Shown in pieces: positions 28,223 to 36,402 of a stretch of DNA of 64,000 nt (position 1 is the first letter of the stretch; each line of letters begins with the position of its first letter). The stretch is from Candidatus Accumulibacter sp. ACC003 (GTDB lineage Bacteria > Pseudomonadota > Gammaproteobacteria > Burkholderiales > Rhodocyclaceae), in assembly GCF_907163085.1 (NCBI RefSeq), contig NZ_CAJQTX010000005.1, positions 682,001-746,000 on the forward strand. Reading direction: 5' to 3'. The notes below the pieces were generated by a model. That model had not been told where the DNA came from. It ran no database searches and saw only the letters and a list, made by a program, of their open reading frames with translations. The position numbers and the translations under genes are program-made.

Positions 28223-29374
28223 TTGCCCGCGCCAGGCCGCGACGCACTCGCCTGCAGCACGGCGCTGTCCGGCCGGATCGCCGGGGAAATTGCCGCGGCT
28301 GGCGGCTGGATCGGCTTCGATCGTTTCATGAACCTGGCGCTTTACGAACCGGGACAGGGCTACTACGCAGGTGGCGCCCACAAGTTTGGCTCGGCTGGCG
28401 ATTTCGTCACAGCACCGGAACTCGGCCCGATCTTTGCGCAGACGCTCGCCGCGCAGGTCGCGCAGATCATGGCCTTGAGCGCGCCGCAATTGCTCGAAGT
28501 TGGCGCTGGCAGCGGCCAACTGGCGGTCGACCTGCTGTTGGAACTCGAGCGACGCGACGCGCTGCCCGAGCGTTACAGCATCCTCGAACTGTCCGGCGCG
28601 CTGCAGGCGCGGCAACGCCAGGCGATTGCCAGCAGAGTCCCGCATCTGCTCGGCCGCGTCAGCTGGCTGGAAAGTTTGCCCGAACATTTTGACGGGCTGC
28701 TGCTGGCCAATGAAGTCCTCGATGCGATGCCGGTGCAGCTGCTGGTCTGGGACGGCTCGGGAATCGCCGAGCGCGGCGTATCAAGGGATTCTGGGCAGTT
28801 CACCTGGGTCGACCGCCCGGCCAGCGGCTACTTGCTCGAACGCGCGCAAGCGTTGGCCGCCGAGTGCGCGCTGCCGGCAGGCTACCTGAGTGAGATCTCG
28901 CTGACGGCCGCCGCCTGGGTCGCTGCGTGCGCCGCGATTGTCGGCCGCGGCGCCTTGCTGCTGATCGACTACGGTTTTCCGCAGCGCGAGTATTACCACT
29001 GGCAGCGCGCTACCGGGACGCTGATGTGCCACTATCGTCAGCACGCGCATCCCGAGCCTTTCTACCTGCCGGGTCTGCAGGACATCACCGCGCACGTCGA
29101 TTTTACTGCTGTCGTCGACAGCGGCTGCACGGCCGGCCTGGAACTGCTCGGCTACAGCACGCAGGCGAGCTTCCTGTTCAACTGCGGGCTGACCGAAGTG
29201 CTGGCACGAACGCCGGCTGATGAGCCATTGCGCTACCTGCCACTGGCCAGTGCGGTAAACAAACTCGTCTCACCGGCGGAGATGGGCGAACTGTTCAAGG
29301 TGGTCGCGCTCGGCAAGGGGATCAGCGAACCGCTGCTGGGTTTTCTCAGCGGCGACCGCAGCAAAACGCTCTGA
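28223..29374 (+). CDS. SAM-dependent methyltransferase, MidA/NDUFAF7 family
   Basis: Class I methyltransferase of the COG1565 family. The eukaryotic member NDUFAF7 methylates an arginine of respiratory complex I. Key blocks are GWIGFDRFMNLALYEPGQGYY, FVTAPELGPIFAQTLA, the SAM motif LLEVGAGSGQLAVDLL, and LLANEVLDAMPVQ. The start is TTG at 28223, which gives the usual family N-terminus (383 residues); no ATG lies before the conserved block. The last 131 bases (29244-29374) recur at 39090-39220 with four mismatches, so the end of this gene is duplicated across the accessory block. Its own last residues are SKTL; the other copy has SAAL. Confidence 0.87.
   Translation: MPAPGRDALACSTALSGRIAGEIAAAGGWIGFDRFMNLALYEPGQGYYAGGAHKFGSAGDFVTAPELGPIFAQTLAAQVAQIMALSAPQLLEVGAGSGQLAVDLLLELERRDALPERYSILELSGALQARQRQAIASRVPHLLGRVSWLESLPEHFDGLLLANEVLDAMPVQLLVWDGSGIAERGVSRDSGQFTWVDRPASGYLLERAQALAAECALPAGYLSEISLTAAAWVAACAAIVGRGALLLIDYGFPQREYYHWQRATGTLMCHYRQHAHPEPFYLPGLQDITAHVDFTAVVDSGCTAGLELLGYSTQASFLFNCGLTEVLARTPADEPLRYLPLASAVNKLVSPAEMGELFKVVALGKGISEPLLGFLSGDRSKTL
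29244..29374 (+). repeat. 131-bp direct repeat, copy A (3' end of midA)
   Basis: This segment is the last 43 codons of the intact midA-family gene plus the stop. It matches 39090-39220 at 127 of 131 bases in the same orientation. Three of the four differences cluster in the final codons. Similarity stops sharply at both ends. Confidence 0.95.
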
Positions 29375-31430
29375 GGAAGTGTGGTGACTGGCCTCGTCTC
29401 GTCCGTACCTTGGCGCGCTTTCCACTCAAGGTCGCCTCAGCCAAAGGTTGGGGTTGTGCCCGTCCGGCCGTAGGCCGCATCACAGGGGGCTGACAACGGG
29501 AACGCTTCTCTGCCCCGGGCGCTGTTCAATGCGTCAATTGCTCCAGTTGTCAGGGTGGATTTGTCCTCTCAGGCAACGCACGGGCAATCAAGCAGTTAGT
29601 TCTTCCCCCTGGACATCTGCGCCGGAAGTCCGTATAAATGGCGCATGGAAAGCGTTCTTGGTGCATTGCGTGTTCGCTTGGTGGGCAAGAGCGAAGAGGC
29701 TCGCTATCGGGAGTTGATGGCAGAGCATCACTACTTGGGCGACCTGGCGAAGATCGGGCACACGCTTTGGTACGTGGCCACCTACGGCGAAAAGTGGACG
29801 GCCCTGCTGAGTTTCTCTGCGGCGGCCTGGAAATGCGGCGTTCGTGACCGCTGGATCGGCTGGGACTATCGGCATCAGTACGATCGCTTGGGCCTGGTCG
29901 CCAACAACAGTCGCTTTCTGATCCTTCCCGATTGGCATTACCCCAATCTCGGCTCCAAGGTGCTCTCGCTGTGCGAGCGACGGGTCGCCGAGGATTGGCA
30001 GGCGCATTTCGGGAAGCCGCTGTTACTGCTGGAGACCTTTGTGGACCCCTCGCGCTTCCAGGGGACCGTCTATCGCGCCGCGAACTGGACGCCTCTGGGG
30101 CTGACGCAAGGCTTTCGCCGCACCCGAGAAGGCTACAGCGCCCACCCGACGTCGCCCAAAGTTGTCTTTGTTCGCCCCTTGCAGGCGGACGCTCGCGGCC
30201 AACTTTCCCGCTCGATACTCAACCCCCGCTATCGCACAGGAGCGCCCAGGATGATGCTCACCGCCGAACAGATGCGCACGCTTCCCGATTTCTTTGCCGG
30301 CATCGCCTACCCGCGGCGCGCGCAAGGAAGGCGTCACCCCCTTCCTGCCGTTCTGGCCATCGCCACGGCGGCGGTCTTGTGCGGAATGCGGGGCTACAAA
30401 GCCATCGCCGGGTGGGCCAAAGACCTCACACCGAAAGCACGCGAGCGTTTCCGCTGTCGTCGCGAGAAGGGCGTTTACCGCGTACCCAGCGAGTTCATCA
30501 TTCGTGACGTCCTGATCCGTGTCGATCCCATGGCGCTCGATCAAGCGTGTCAGCAGTGGAACAAGGCCTATGCTCAAGACGACCCCAGTCTGGCGGTCGA
30601 CGGCAAGACCATGCGCAATGCCCATGACGAGCACGGTCAGCAAGCACACATCATGAGCGTGGTCGGGCATCAGACCGGCGTGTGTCACACCCAAAAAAGT
30701 CGGCACCTTGCCCGTAAATGGCGGGGACGAGCTCAAGCAGACCAATGAAATCGGGATGTTCATACCCCTGCTCGATGCGATCGATATTCAGGGCAAGGAC
30801 ATCACCGCCGACGCGCTACTGACACAGCGCAAGCTGGCGACCTACCTGGTGGAGCGCAAGGCGCACTATCACTTCACGGTCAAAGGCAATCAGCCAACAC
30901 TGCAAGCCGATATCGCGCTCCTCTTCCAGGATCGGAAGGGGGCAGACTTCGTGGCGGTTTCGCCACCTGACCATGGTCGGATCGAGACTCGGCGTATTTG
31001 GTGCAGCAATGCCCTCAACGCCTATCTCGACTTCCCGTATGTCGGCCAGGTGTTCTTGATCGAGCGCGAAGTGCTGCACAAGAAGAGCGGCAAGCGGACG
31101 CACGAAATCGCTCTCGGGATCACCAGTCGCCCTCCAGAACAGGCCAGCCCACAGCAAATCCTCGCCATCAATCGCGGCCATTGGTCGATAGAGAACCGCT
31201 GTCACTACGTCATCGACTGGAACTACGACGAGGACCGTAGCCGTATTCGGACTGGTTACGGACCCGAGAACATGTCACGCCTGCGCCGCTTTGCCGTCGG
31301 AATCCTGCACCACTTCTCCGACGGCAAAACCAGCATTTCCGAAAAAATGCGCCACCTCAACCGCAACATCCGATTGGTCTTCGACTACCTGCGCATGACC
31401 AAAAATTCTACAGGCCACGTATCACCTTGA
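29375..31430 (+). mobile_element. ISAs1-family insertion sequence (ends uncertain)
   Basis: Region holding the ISAs1-type transposase. The right end must lie near 31430, where the transposase stop overlaps the end of the next gene. The left end was not found with confidence; GGTGA...TGGCCT just after midA (29393-29405) resembles the reverse complement of the right side, but weakly. The 270 bases before the transposase contain no other gene. Confidence 0.5.
29645..31430 (+). pseudogene. DUF4338 (DruA-like)-ISAs1 transposase fusion, frameshifted
   Basis: One reading frame runs from 29645 to 30748 and continues in the +1 frame to 31430. The first 185 residues are a DUF4338 domain, the domain named after DruA of Druantia phage defence: HHYLGDL, ALLSFSAAAWK, GLVANNSRFLILP, LLLETFVDPSRFQGT, YRAANW. 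An ISAs1 DDE transposase follows (PLPAVLAIATAAVLCGMRGY, AVDGKTMRNA, later NRGHWSIENRCHYVIDWNYDED). The frames meet at an A6 run (30693-30698) inside HTQK...VGTLPVNGG; removing one A restores a continuous protein. This is most simply a one-base insertion in a homopolymer, real or a sequencing error. A programmed -1 shift would give the wrong frame. Confidence 0.85.
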
Positions 31431-32642
31431 TCCCGGCACGAGAACAAATTTACCGTGCTCCAGTTGTTGCACAGAGTTGACATTGTTCGAACGGTACGAT
31501 TCGCCTGCTATCCGTTGGGTCTGGAGATGCTTTTCGACGTTTTCGGGTGTCAGGATCACGCCAAAGTCGGCTGTGCTGCTGCCAAGAACGCGCTGAAGCA
31601 TTTCATGTCCCAAGACGCTCTTGAAATGCCCTGCTTCCCAGTACCAGTGGACCTCGGTGCTTCTGTCACCGCGTTCGGGTACCTGCTCGCGCGCAAATTC
31701 GTGGTAGCCGCTGAAGTCCCACAGGGTTGCGTCACCCCGCCCTTCGCTCGCGACCAGATCGGCGAGCTTTCGCTTCCAGTCCTCGAAGAGTTCCGAAAAA
31801 TTGGTCATCCTTAGTATTTCCAACAGATGGGCGTGATAGGGATAGATCAATACGATAACTCGAATCTGCCTGCGATGCGCCATGCTCAGGATGTTTGCCA
31901 CATTTTCGAATTCTGGCGATGTTCTTGAGTTGCCGGTGAACAGGTTCCGGTGGCGGCGCTGGTACGAGTGGATATTTTCTGTGTCTCGTTGCCGGAATAA
32001 ATTGAAGTATCCCTCCTGTCGGGCCATCGCCAAGTAGTTGTGACCCGGGTTAAAGCCGGCCGGGGTTAAATGCTCGACGCCGGTCTTGCCTTGTACACGG
32101 AGCGTATCCAAGCTGTGCAGAACACTGTCCAATGAAGCCAGGGTCGATACGCCATCGTGCAGCATCGATACCCAGCGCCACTTATTTGGCTGCCCGTCGG
32201 CCGTCACCAACAGGCGATCTGACTTGCCTGGGTCGCCCTCACGCGCGTCCGAGGCGACCAAAAAGTCCATGAAGTCAACGCCAAGTACGATCATTCGCGG
32301 CTCGGTGGCAGCCAGCACATGGTTAAAGAGTCGCTTCGCGGTAAGGGTACCGCTACCCGGTAGGGCCAAGTTGTATACCGGACGCAGTTGTTGTGGCCAA
32401 GCTGGATCGTCCGGGTCGAATCCCATCTCGGCTCGCGAGTTACCGAGAATGAGAGTAACTGGCTCGGCACGGAGAGCTTGGTAGGGTTTGATCAGAGCCC
32501 CTTGGTTTGCAGCGTGGGGCTTCCACTCCGCGCCCACGTTCGTCTGATAAAGACCATAGGGGTCAACCCAGAAGTTGAACGCAATGGCGGTTAATAAAGT
32601 CACCAGCAAGGCGACAGACCATAGTCGAATGTATTTTTCCAT
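31422..32642 (-). CDS. AlgJ/AlgX-like SGNH-type O-acetylation protein
   Basis: Periplasm-facing, membrane-anchored protein of 406 residues resembling the SGNH-like partners of alginate acetylation (AlgJ/AlgX/DltD role). A single N-terminal anchor helix spans residues 7-25 (LWSVALLVTLLTAIAFNFWV). The nucleophile-type block is LILGNSRAEMGF (serine in GNS), followed by YNLALPGSGT. A DxxH-type block is not clearly found; STEVHWYWEAGHF may serve. Its ATG overlaps the stop of the MBOAT gene by one base (TGATG), so they are translated together. The last codons overlap the end of the ISAs1 element, so the natural C-terminus may have been altered. The base composition is visibly less GC-rich than the core genes. 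Confidence 0.75.
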   Translation of the reverse strand: MEKYIRLWSVALLVTLLTAIAFNFWVDPYGLYQTNVGAEWKPHAANQGALIKPYQALRAEPVTLILGNSRAEMGFDPDDPAWPQQLRPVYNLALPGSGTLTAKRLFNHVLAATEPRMIVLGVDFMDFLVASDAREGDPGKSDRLLVTADGQPNKWRWVSMLHDGVSTLASLDSVLHSLDTLRVQGKTGVEHLTPAGFNPGHNYLAMARQEGYFNLFRQRDTENIHSYQRRHRNLFTGNSRTSPEFENVANILSMAHRRQIRVIVLIYPYHAHLLEILRMTNFSELFEDWKRKLADLVASEGRGDATLWDFSGYHEFAREQVPERGDRSTEVHWYWEAGHFKSVLGHEMLQRVLGSSTADFGVILTPENVEKHLQTQRIAGESYRSNNVNSVQQLEHGKFVLVPGSR

Positions 32643-34198
32643 CAGAATTGGTAGTAGAGAAATTCAGAAGCCTGGGATAGAGACAGAACGCCGGCAGCTG
32701 CTATCAATGCAACTACGCAGGCCCAGACGCCACTCGGCTTCCATTCCAGAGCCCGGGCGTTTTCGCCGGGACAAAAATCAAGACCAGGCCGGTAGCGATA
32801 CATGATCTGTTGAGTATTTGGCAGAAACAAGGCGATAGACAAAAGAGCCAGGTCCCAGGCCCAAGTAAGAAGAAACTGCTTGCCGCCTCCCAGCGTGAAC
32901 TCAATTCCCAAGTTACTTAGTCTTTCGGCTGCACCACCCAGCATGGGCACAAATGCGGCAGGCAAACTGATTCCCTGCATTCCGAACATCCCCTTCAGCA
33001 TATTCAGAGCGCCCGGCAGTGTCGTCGCACGGAAGAAGACCCAAGCGACCACCACGGCGAAAAACGTGATGCCCCAGCCGGCCAAGCGTTCGGCGCGTCC
33101 AGGTGCTGCTCCGGAACTGAATACGTGCTCGCGCGCCAAGCGCCAAGCGTGGTTAATCACCAGATACAGTCCGTGCAAGCCTCCCCAAAGGACGAAATTC
33201 CACGAAGCTCCATGCCATAGACCACCTAGAAGCATCGTTGTCATAAGGTTTACCTGTCGCCGAAAGCGACCCTTGCGGTCGCCACCCAAAGGAATGTATA
33301 GATAATCACGAAGAAATCTTGATAGAGTCATGTGCCAACAGCGCCAGAAATCACTGATGCTGGTCGCCTTGTAAGGCGAGTTGAAGTTGAGCGGCAGTAC
33401 GATGCCGAACAGCCGCGAAAGCCCAATGGCCATGTCGGAGTAGCCGGAGAAGTCGAAGTATAGTTGCGCGGTGTACGCCAATGCGCCGCCCCAGGCTGCC
33501 AGGAAATCCATGCTTTGGGTGGCATTTGCTTGGGCAAACGCATCGTTGGCATACGGCGAGATACCGTCGGCAAGAACAGCTTTCTTGAATAGGCCAATGC
33601 TGAAGATGGTCAGTCCTACGGCGAAATTTTCCCAGGATGGTCGGTATGTTTCACGACGCGCAAACTGTGGCATCATCTCCTTGTGGTGCAGCACGGGGCC
33701 GGCGATCAGATGTGGGAAATAGGTAACAAATAGCAGGTAGTGAATGAAATTGTATTCCCGGGCCTTGCCCGACCAGGTATCAACAAGAAAGGCAATTTGT
33801 GTGAAGGTGAAGAACGAAATGCCCAGTGGCAGCAGAATATTTTGCAGTGACCAATCAGTCGAAAACAATGCATTAGCCGTAGTCAGAAAAAAGTTTGCGT
33901 ATTTATAATAACCGAGAAGTGTCAGGTCGGCCGTCACGCCTATCGCCAAGATCACGTTCTTGCGCTGGACGTTCCCAAGGTCGCATTCTCGTGCAAGCGC
34001 AAAACCAATGCCGTAGTTGAAAATAATGGATAGCAACAATAGCCCGACGTATGCGGCATTCCAATACCCATAGAAAAATAGCGAGGCTGCAGCAAGCCAC
34101 AAAGCTGCCAATTTTGAGCTGCGGGTTCCGAGCCGGAAGAAGACCAGAGCCGTTATCGGGAGGTAAAGCAGCAAGAACGAGTATGAGTTGAACAGCAT
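32642..34198 (-). CDS. MBOAT-family O-acetyltransferase (AlgI-like)
   Basis: Polytopic membrane acyltransferase of 518 residues, very like AlgI, which moves acetyl groups across the membrane for O-acetylation of an exported polysaccharide. Typical blocks are FFYGYWN, YFPHLIAGPVLHHKEMMPQF, LYFDFSGYSDMAIGLSRLFGI, SISDFWRCWHMTLSRFLRDYLYIPLGG, and the catalytic histidine in GGLWHGASWNF. With the SGNH-like gene behind it this makes a two-gene acetylation cassette. The polymer is unknown; no polysaccharide synthase is nearby. The lower GC content suggests acquisition from elsewhere. Confidence 0.9.
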   Translation of the reverse strand: MLFNSYSFLLLYLPITALVFFRLGTRSSKLAALWLAAASLFFYGYWNAAYVGLLLLSIIFNYGIGFALARECDLGNVQRKNVILAIGVTADLTLLGYYKYANFFLTTANALFSTDWSLQNILLPLGISFFTFTQIAFLVDTWSGKAREYNFIHYLLFVTYFPHLIAGPVLHHKEMMPQFARRETYRPSWENFAVGLTIFSIGLFKKAVLADGISPYANDAFAQANATQSMDFLAAWGGALAYTAQLYFDFSGYSDMAIGLSRLFGIVLPLNFNSPYKATSISDFWRCWHMTLSRFLRDYLYIPLGGDRKGRFRRQVNLMTTMLLGGLWHGASWNFVLWGGLHGLYLVINHAWRLAREHVFSSGAAPGRAERLAGWGITFFAVVVAWVFFRATTLPGALNMLKGMFGMQGISLPAAFVPMLGGAAERLSNLGIEFTLGGGKQFLLTWAWDLALLSIALFLPNTQQIMYRYRPGLDFCPGENARALEWKPSGVWACVVALIAAAGVLSLSQASEFLYYQF

Positions 34199-34376
34199 TA
34201 CGGTACATCCACGGTTATTATTGTCCAGTGCCGGCGAACAAGCCAGCGATCTATTTATAGCTCCGACTGCGATGCCTGCGGTGTCGAATCCGTCACAGAT
34301 CCTTCTACAAACCAGCGGGTGACCGGGATTCCATGCGTAGGAGCCGCGAGATCTCGGAGATCAGCCGACTGGCCGA
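34199..34376. other. Upstream region of the AlgI-like gene
   Basis: About 180 bases between the AlgI-like gene and the cca remnant. It is relatively AT-rich near 34199-34260 and should contain the promoter of the acetylation pair, reading on the minus strand. No clear hexamer pair or regulator box was found. Confidence 0.4.
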
Positions 34377-34453
34377 TCAGTCCGATCCGCTTGGTGCGCC
34401 CAGCATCGTCGCGACGGCCGCCATTTGCGCCGCGCGTGCCTGCGCGCCGATCT
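34377..34453 (-). pseudogene. Remnant of a cca 3' end
   Basis: The minus strand encodes EIGAQARAAQMAAVATMLGA and six more residues (PSG, then SD and stop at 34377-34379), matching the end of the intact cca product (QIGAQARVARVAAVSRLLS). At the base level about three quarters of 53 aligned positions agree. Similarity stops at 34453, exactly where the IS1634 left terminal repeat begins. So this is the tail of a second, diverged cca cut off by the insertion sequence. Confidence 0.75.
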
Positions 34454-34608
34454 CACGAGTCCGACACTTTTCGCGTGCCAAACGCATAAATAACACCGCA
34501 ATGCTCGAAAAAACAAGACATTAGTATTTTGCCTGAAACCATCGTGTAGTGACACGTTATTTCTTTTATGGTATTGCCTGTAACCGATCTGGCCGCTACA
34601 GTAGCGAC

Positions 34609-36288
34609 ATGTTTGTGAAGATCACCACGTCGGGGCCGCGGCGCTACGTGAAGCTCGTCGAGGCCTACCGCGACACCGGTGGCGTCTCCCGCCAACGGGT
34701 CATCGCCACCCTCGGGCGGATCGAAGCCGTGCGCGCCGGCGAAGCCGACTCGCTGGTCAACGGCCTGCTGCGCGCGGCAGGCAAGCCGTCCCTTGAAGAG
34801 GGTACCGGTGACGTGTCCTTCGCGCCGGCGCTATCGGTCGGCGACACCTGGTTGCTCACCGCCCTGTGGCAGGAACTGGGCTTCACCGATGCCTTCCGCC
34901 GGGTATTGCGCAACCGCCGCCAGTTCGACGCCGAGCGCCTGTTGCGGGTGATGGTCTTCAACCGTCTGTGCGATGGTGAATCGAAGCTGGGCATCCTGCG
35001 CTGGCTGGAAGGCACCCGCGTTCCCGAAGTCGCCAGCGAATCGGTCACCCATCAGCATTTGTTGCGCACCATGGATACGCTCGCGGACTGCGCCGAGACG
35101 ATGGACCGCACTCTGGCGGGTCTCCTGCGCCCCTTGATCGATCAGGAGTTGTCGATCGTCTTCTACGATTTGACGACGATCCGCACGGAAGGCGGCACGG
35201 AACTCTCGGGCGAGGTTCGACGCTTTGGCCTGTCGAAGGATGGCGGGATCGTGCGGCAAGTGATGCTGGGGGTGGTGCAAACCGCCGAAGGATTACCCAT
35301 TCATCACGAGGTCTTCGCCGGGAACAGCGGCGAGACGACGACGCTGGTGCCGACGATCGAGAAGGTCCTGGCGCGCTACCCGATCAAGCGGGTGGTGCTG
35401 GTTGCCGATCGGGGCTTGCTCAGCCTGGATAATCTGGAAGCCATCCAGCCGATTCGGGTGGCCGGTCAGCCACTGGAATTCATTCTGGCCGTCCCGGCCC
35501 GCCGCTACGCGGATTTCGATACCCTGCTGGCCGAATTCCATCAGCAGCGCTGCCTGTCGGCGACCGAAGAGGTCGTCGGGGAAGTAGAGTGGCAAGGCTT
35601 TCGTCTGATCGTGGCGCATCGCCCAGACATCGCCAGCGAACAGGGTCAGGCGCGGGATGCACGCATCGCGGCGCTGGAGGCCGATTTGGCAAGGTGGGAG
35701 GGCAAGCTCGATGGCCAGGATTCCGGCCAGACCCACCGTGGCCGGAAGTTGTCGGATGCCGGCACGACGGCCCGCTTCTACCGTGCTGTCGCGGAGGCCC
35801 ATCTGGCGAACGTCGTCAAGGTCAATCTGGCGGCGGAGGTATTCACCTACGAGATCGACCAGCGGGCCCTGAGCCGCGCGCGGATGATGGACGGCAAGCT
35901 GATCCTGGTCTCGAACATGCCGGATCACACGCCTGTCGAGATCGTGGCGCGCTACAAGTCGCTGGCCGACATCGAGCGGGGTTTCCGTGTCCTGAAGTCG
36001 GAGATCGAGATCGCGCCGGTGTTCCATCGCCTGCCGAACCGGATTCGCGCGCATGCCTTGATCTGTTTCCTGGCACTGGTGCTCTATCGGGTGCTACGCA
36101 TGCGCCTGAAGGCCAGGGAAAGCCAGCTCTCGCCCGAGCGTGCGCTGGAAATCGCCCGTCGCATCCAGTTTCACCAGATCACCTTGCATCAACGTCAGTC
36201 AGCGTCAGGCCTGTCGGCCATGACGCCACAACAGAAGGAACTGTTCGAGACCGTCGCCCTGCCAGAGCCGTCCGCCAAGCGTTTGTAG
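34609..36288 (+). CDS. IS1634-family transposase
   Basis: DDE transposase of the IS4-like/IS1634 group, 559 residues. It starts MFVKITTSGPRRYVKLVEAYRD, the standard opening of the family, so the ATG at 34609 is used rather than the upstream start at 34549. Expected features are seen: VFYDLTTIRTEG with the first Asp, GNSGETTTLVPTIEKV, VVLVADRGLLS with the second Asp, and an EIAPVFHRLPNRIRAHALICFLAL block near the end with YKSLADIERGFRVLKSE supplying the glutamate. The frame is intact, so the enzyme may still be active even though the element's right terminus is split by IS66. Confidence 0.92.
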   Translation: MFVKITTSGPRRYVKLVEAYRDTGGVSRQRVIATLGRIEAVRAGEADSLVNGLLRAAGKPSLEEGTGDVSFAPALSVGDTWLLTALWQELGFTDAFRRVLRNRRQFDAERLLRVMVFNRLCDGESKLGILRWLEGTRVPEVASESVTHQHLLRTMDTLADCAETMDRTLAGLLRPLIDQELSIVFYDLTTIRTEGGTELSGEVRRFGLSKDGGIVRQVMLGVVQTAEGLPIHHEVFAGNSGETTTLVPTIEKVLARYPIKRVVLVADRGLLSLDNLEAIQPIRVAGQPLEFILAVPARRYADFDTLLAEFHQQRCLSATEEVVGEVEWQGFRLIVAHRPDIASEQGQARDARIAALEADLARWEGKLDGQDSGQTHRGRKLSDAGTTARFYRAVAEAHLANVVKVNLAAEVFTYEIDQRALSRARMMDGKLILVSNMPDHTPVEIVARYKSLADIERGFRVLKSEIEIAPVFHRLPNRIRAHALICFLALVLYRVLRMRLKARESQLSPERALEIARRIQFHQITLHQRQSASGLSAMTPQQKELFETVALPEPSAKRL

Positions 36289-36345
36289 TGCCAATTTCAC
36301 TTACGTGAATTGCGCATATTCAATGGCTTGCGGGCTTGTCTGTCG

Positions 36346-36353
36346 AACTCGCG
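36346..36353 (+). repeat. IS66 target site duplication, left copy
   Basis: AACTCGCG directly precedes the GTAAG terminus of the IS66 element and recurs right after the other terminus at 39082-39089. Eight bases is the normal IS66-family target duplication. It lies within the right terminal repeat of the IS1634 element. Confidence 0.92.
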
Positions 36354-36402
36354 GTAAGTATTCGGCCAACCCGTAGTGAGCCAGCGCCGTTGGCGAAGCC
36401 GG

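Larger units (their letters stand above)
34454..36353 (+). mobile_element. IS1634-family insertion sequence
   Basis: Element of about 1.9 kb with a single transposase. The left end CACGAGTCCGACA (34454-34466) and the reverse complement of the right end CGCGAGTTCGACA (36341-36353) match at 11 of 13 bases. The left end abuts the cca remnant, and the right end (completed by the 8 bases at 39082-39089) abuts the midA fragment. No target duplication is seen, as the two flanks come from different genes. An IS66-family element is inserted at its right terminal repeat. Confidence 0.75.

Noticed and set aside
29375-29644. Left terminal repeat of ISAs1 at GGTGA...TGGCCT
   Set aside because: The match to the right side needs a gap and covers only 11 bases. 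It is too weak to set the end of the element.
30693-30699. Programmed -1 frameshift at AAAAAAG in the ISAs1 transposase
   Set aside because: The downstream frame is +1 relative to the first. A -1 shift meets a stop within seven codons.
34549-34608. Longer N-terminus for the IS1634 transposase
   Set aside because: The extra 20 residues (MTRYFFYGIACNRSGRYSSD) are not part of the family. The ATG at 34609 gives the standard start.
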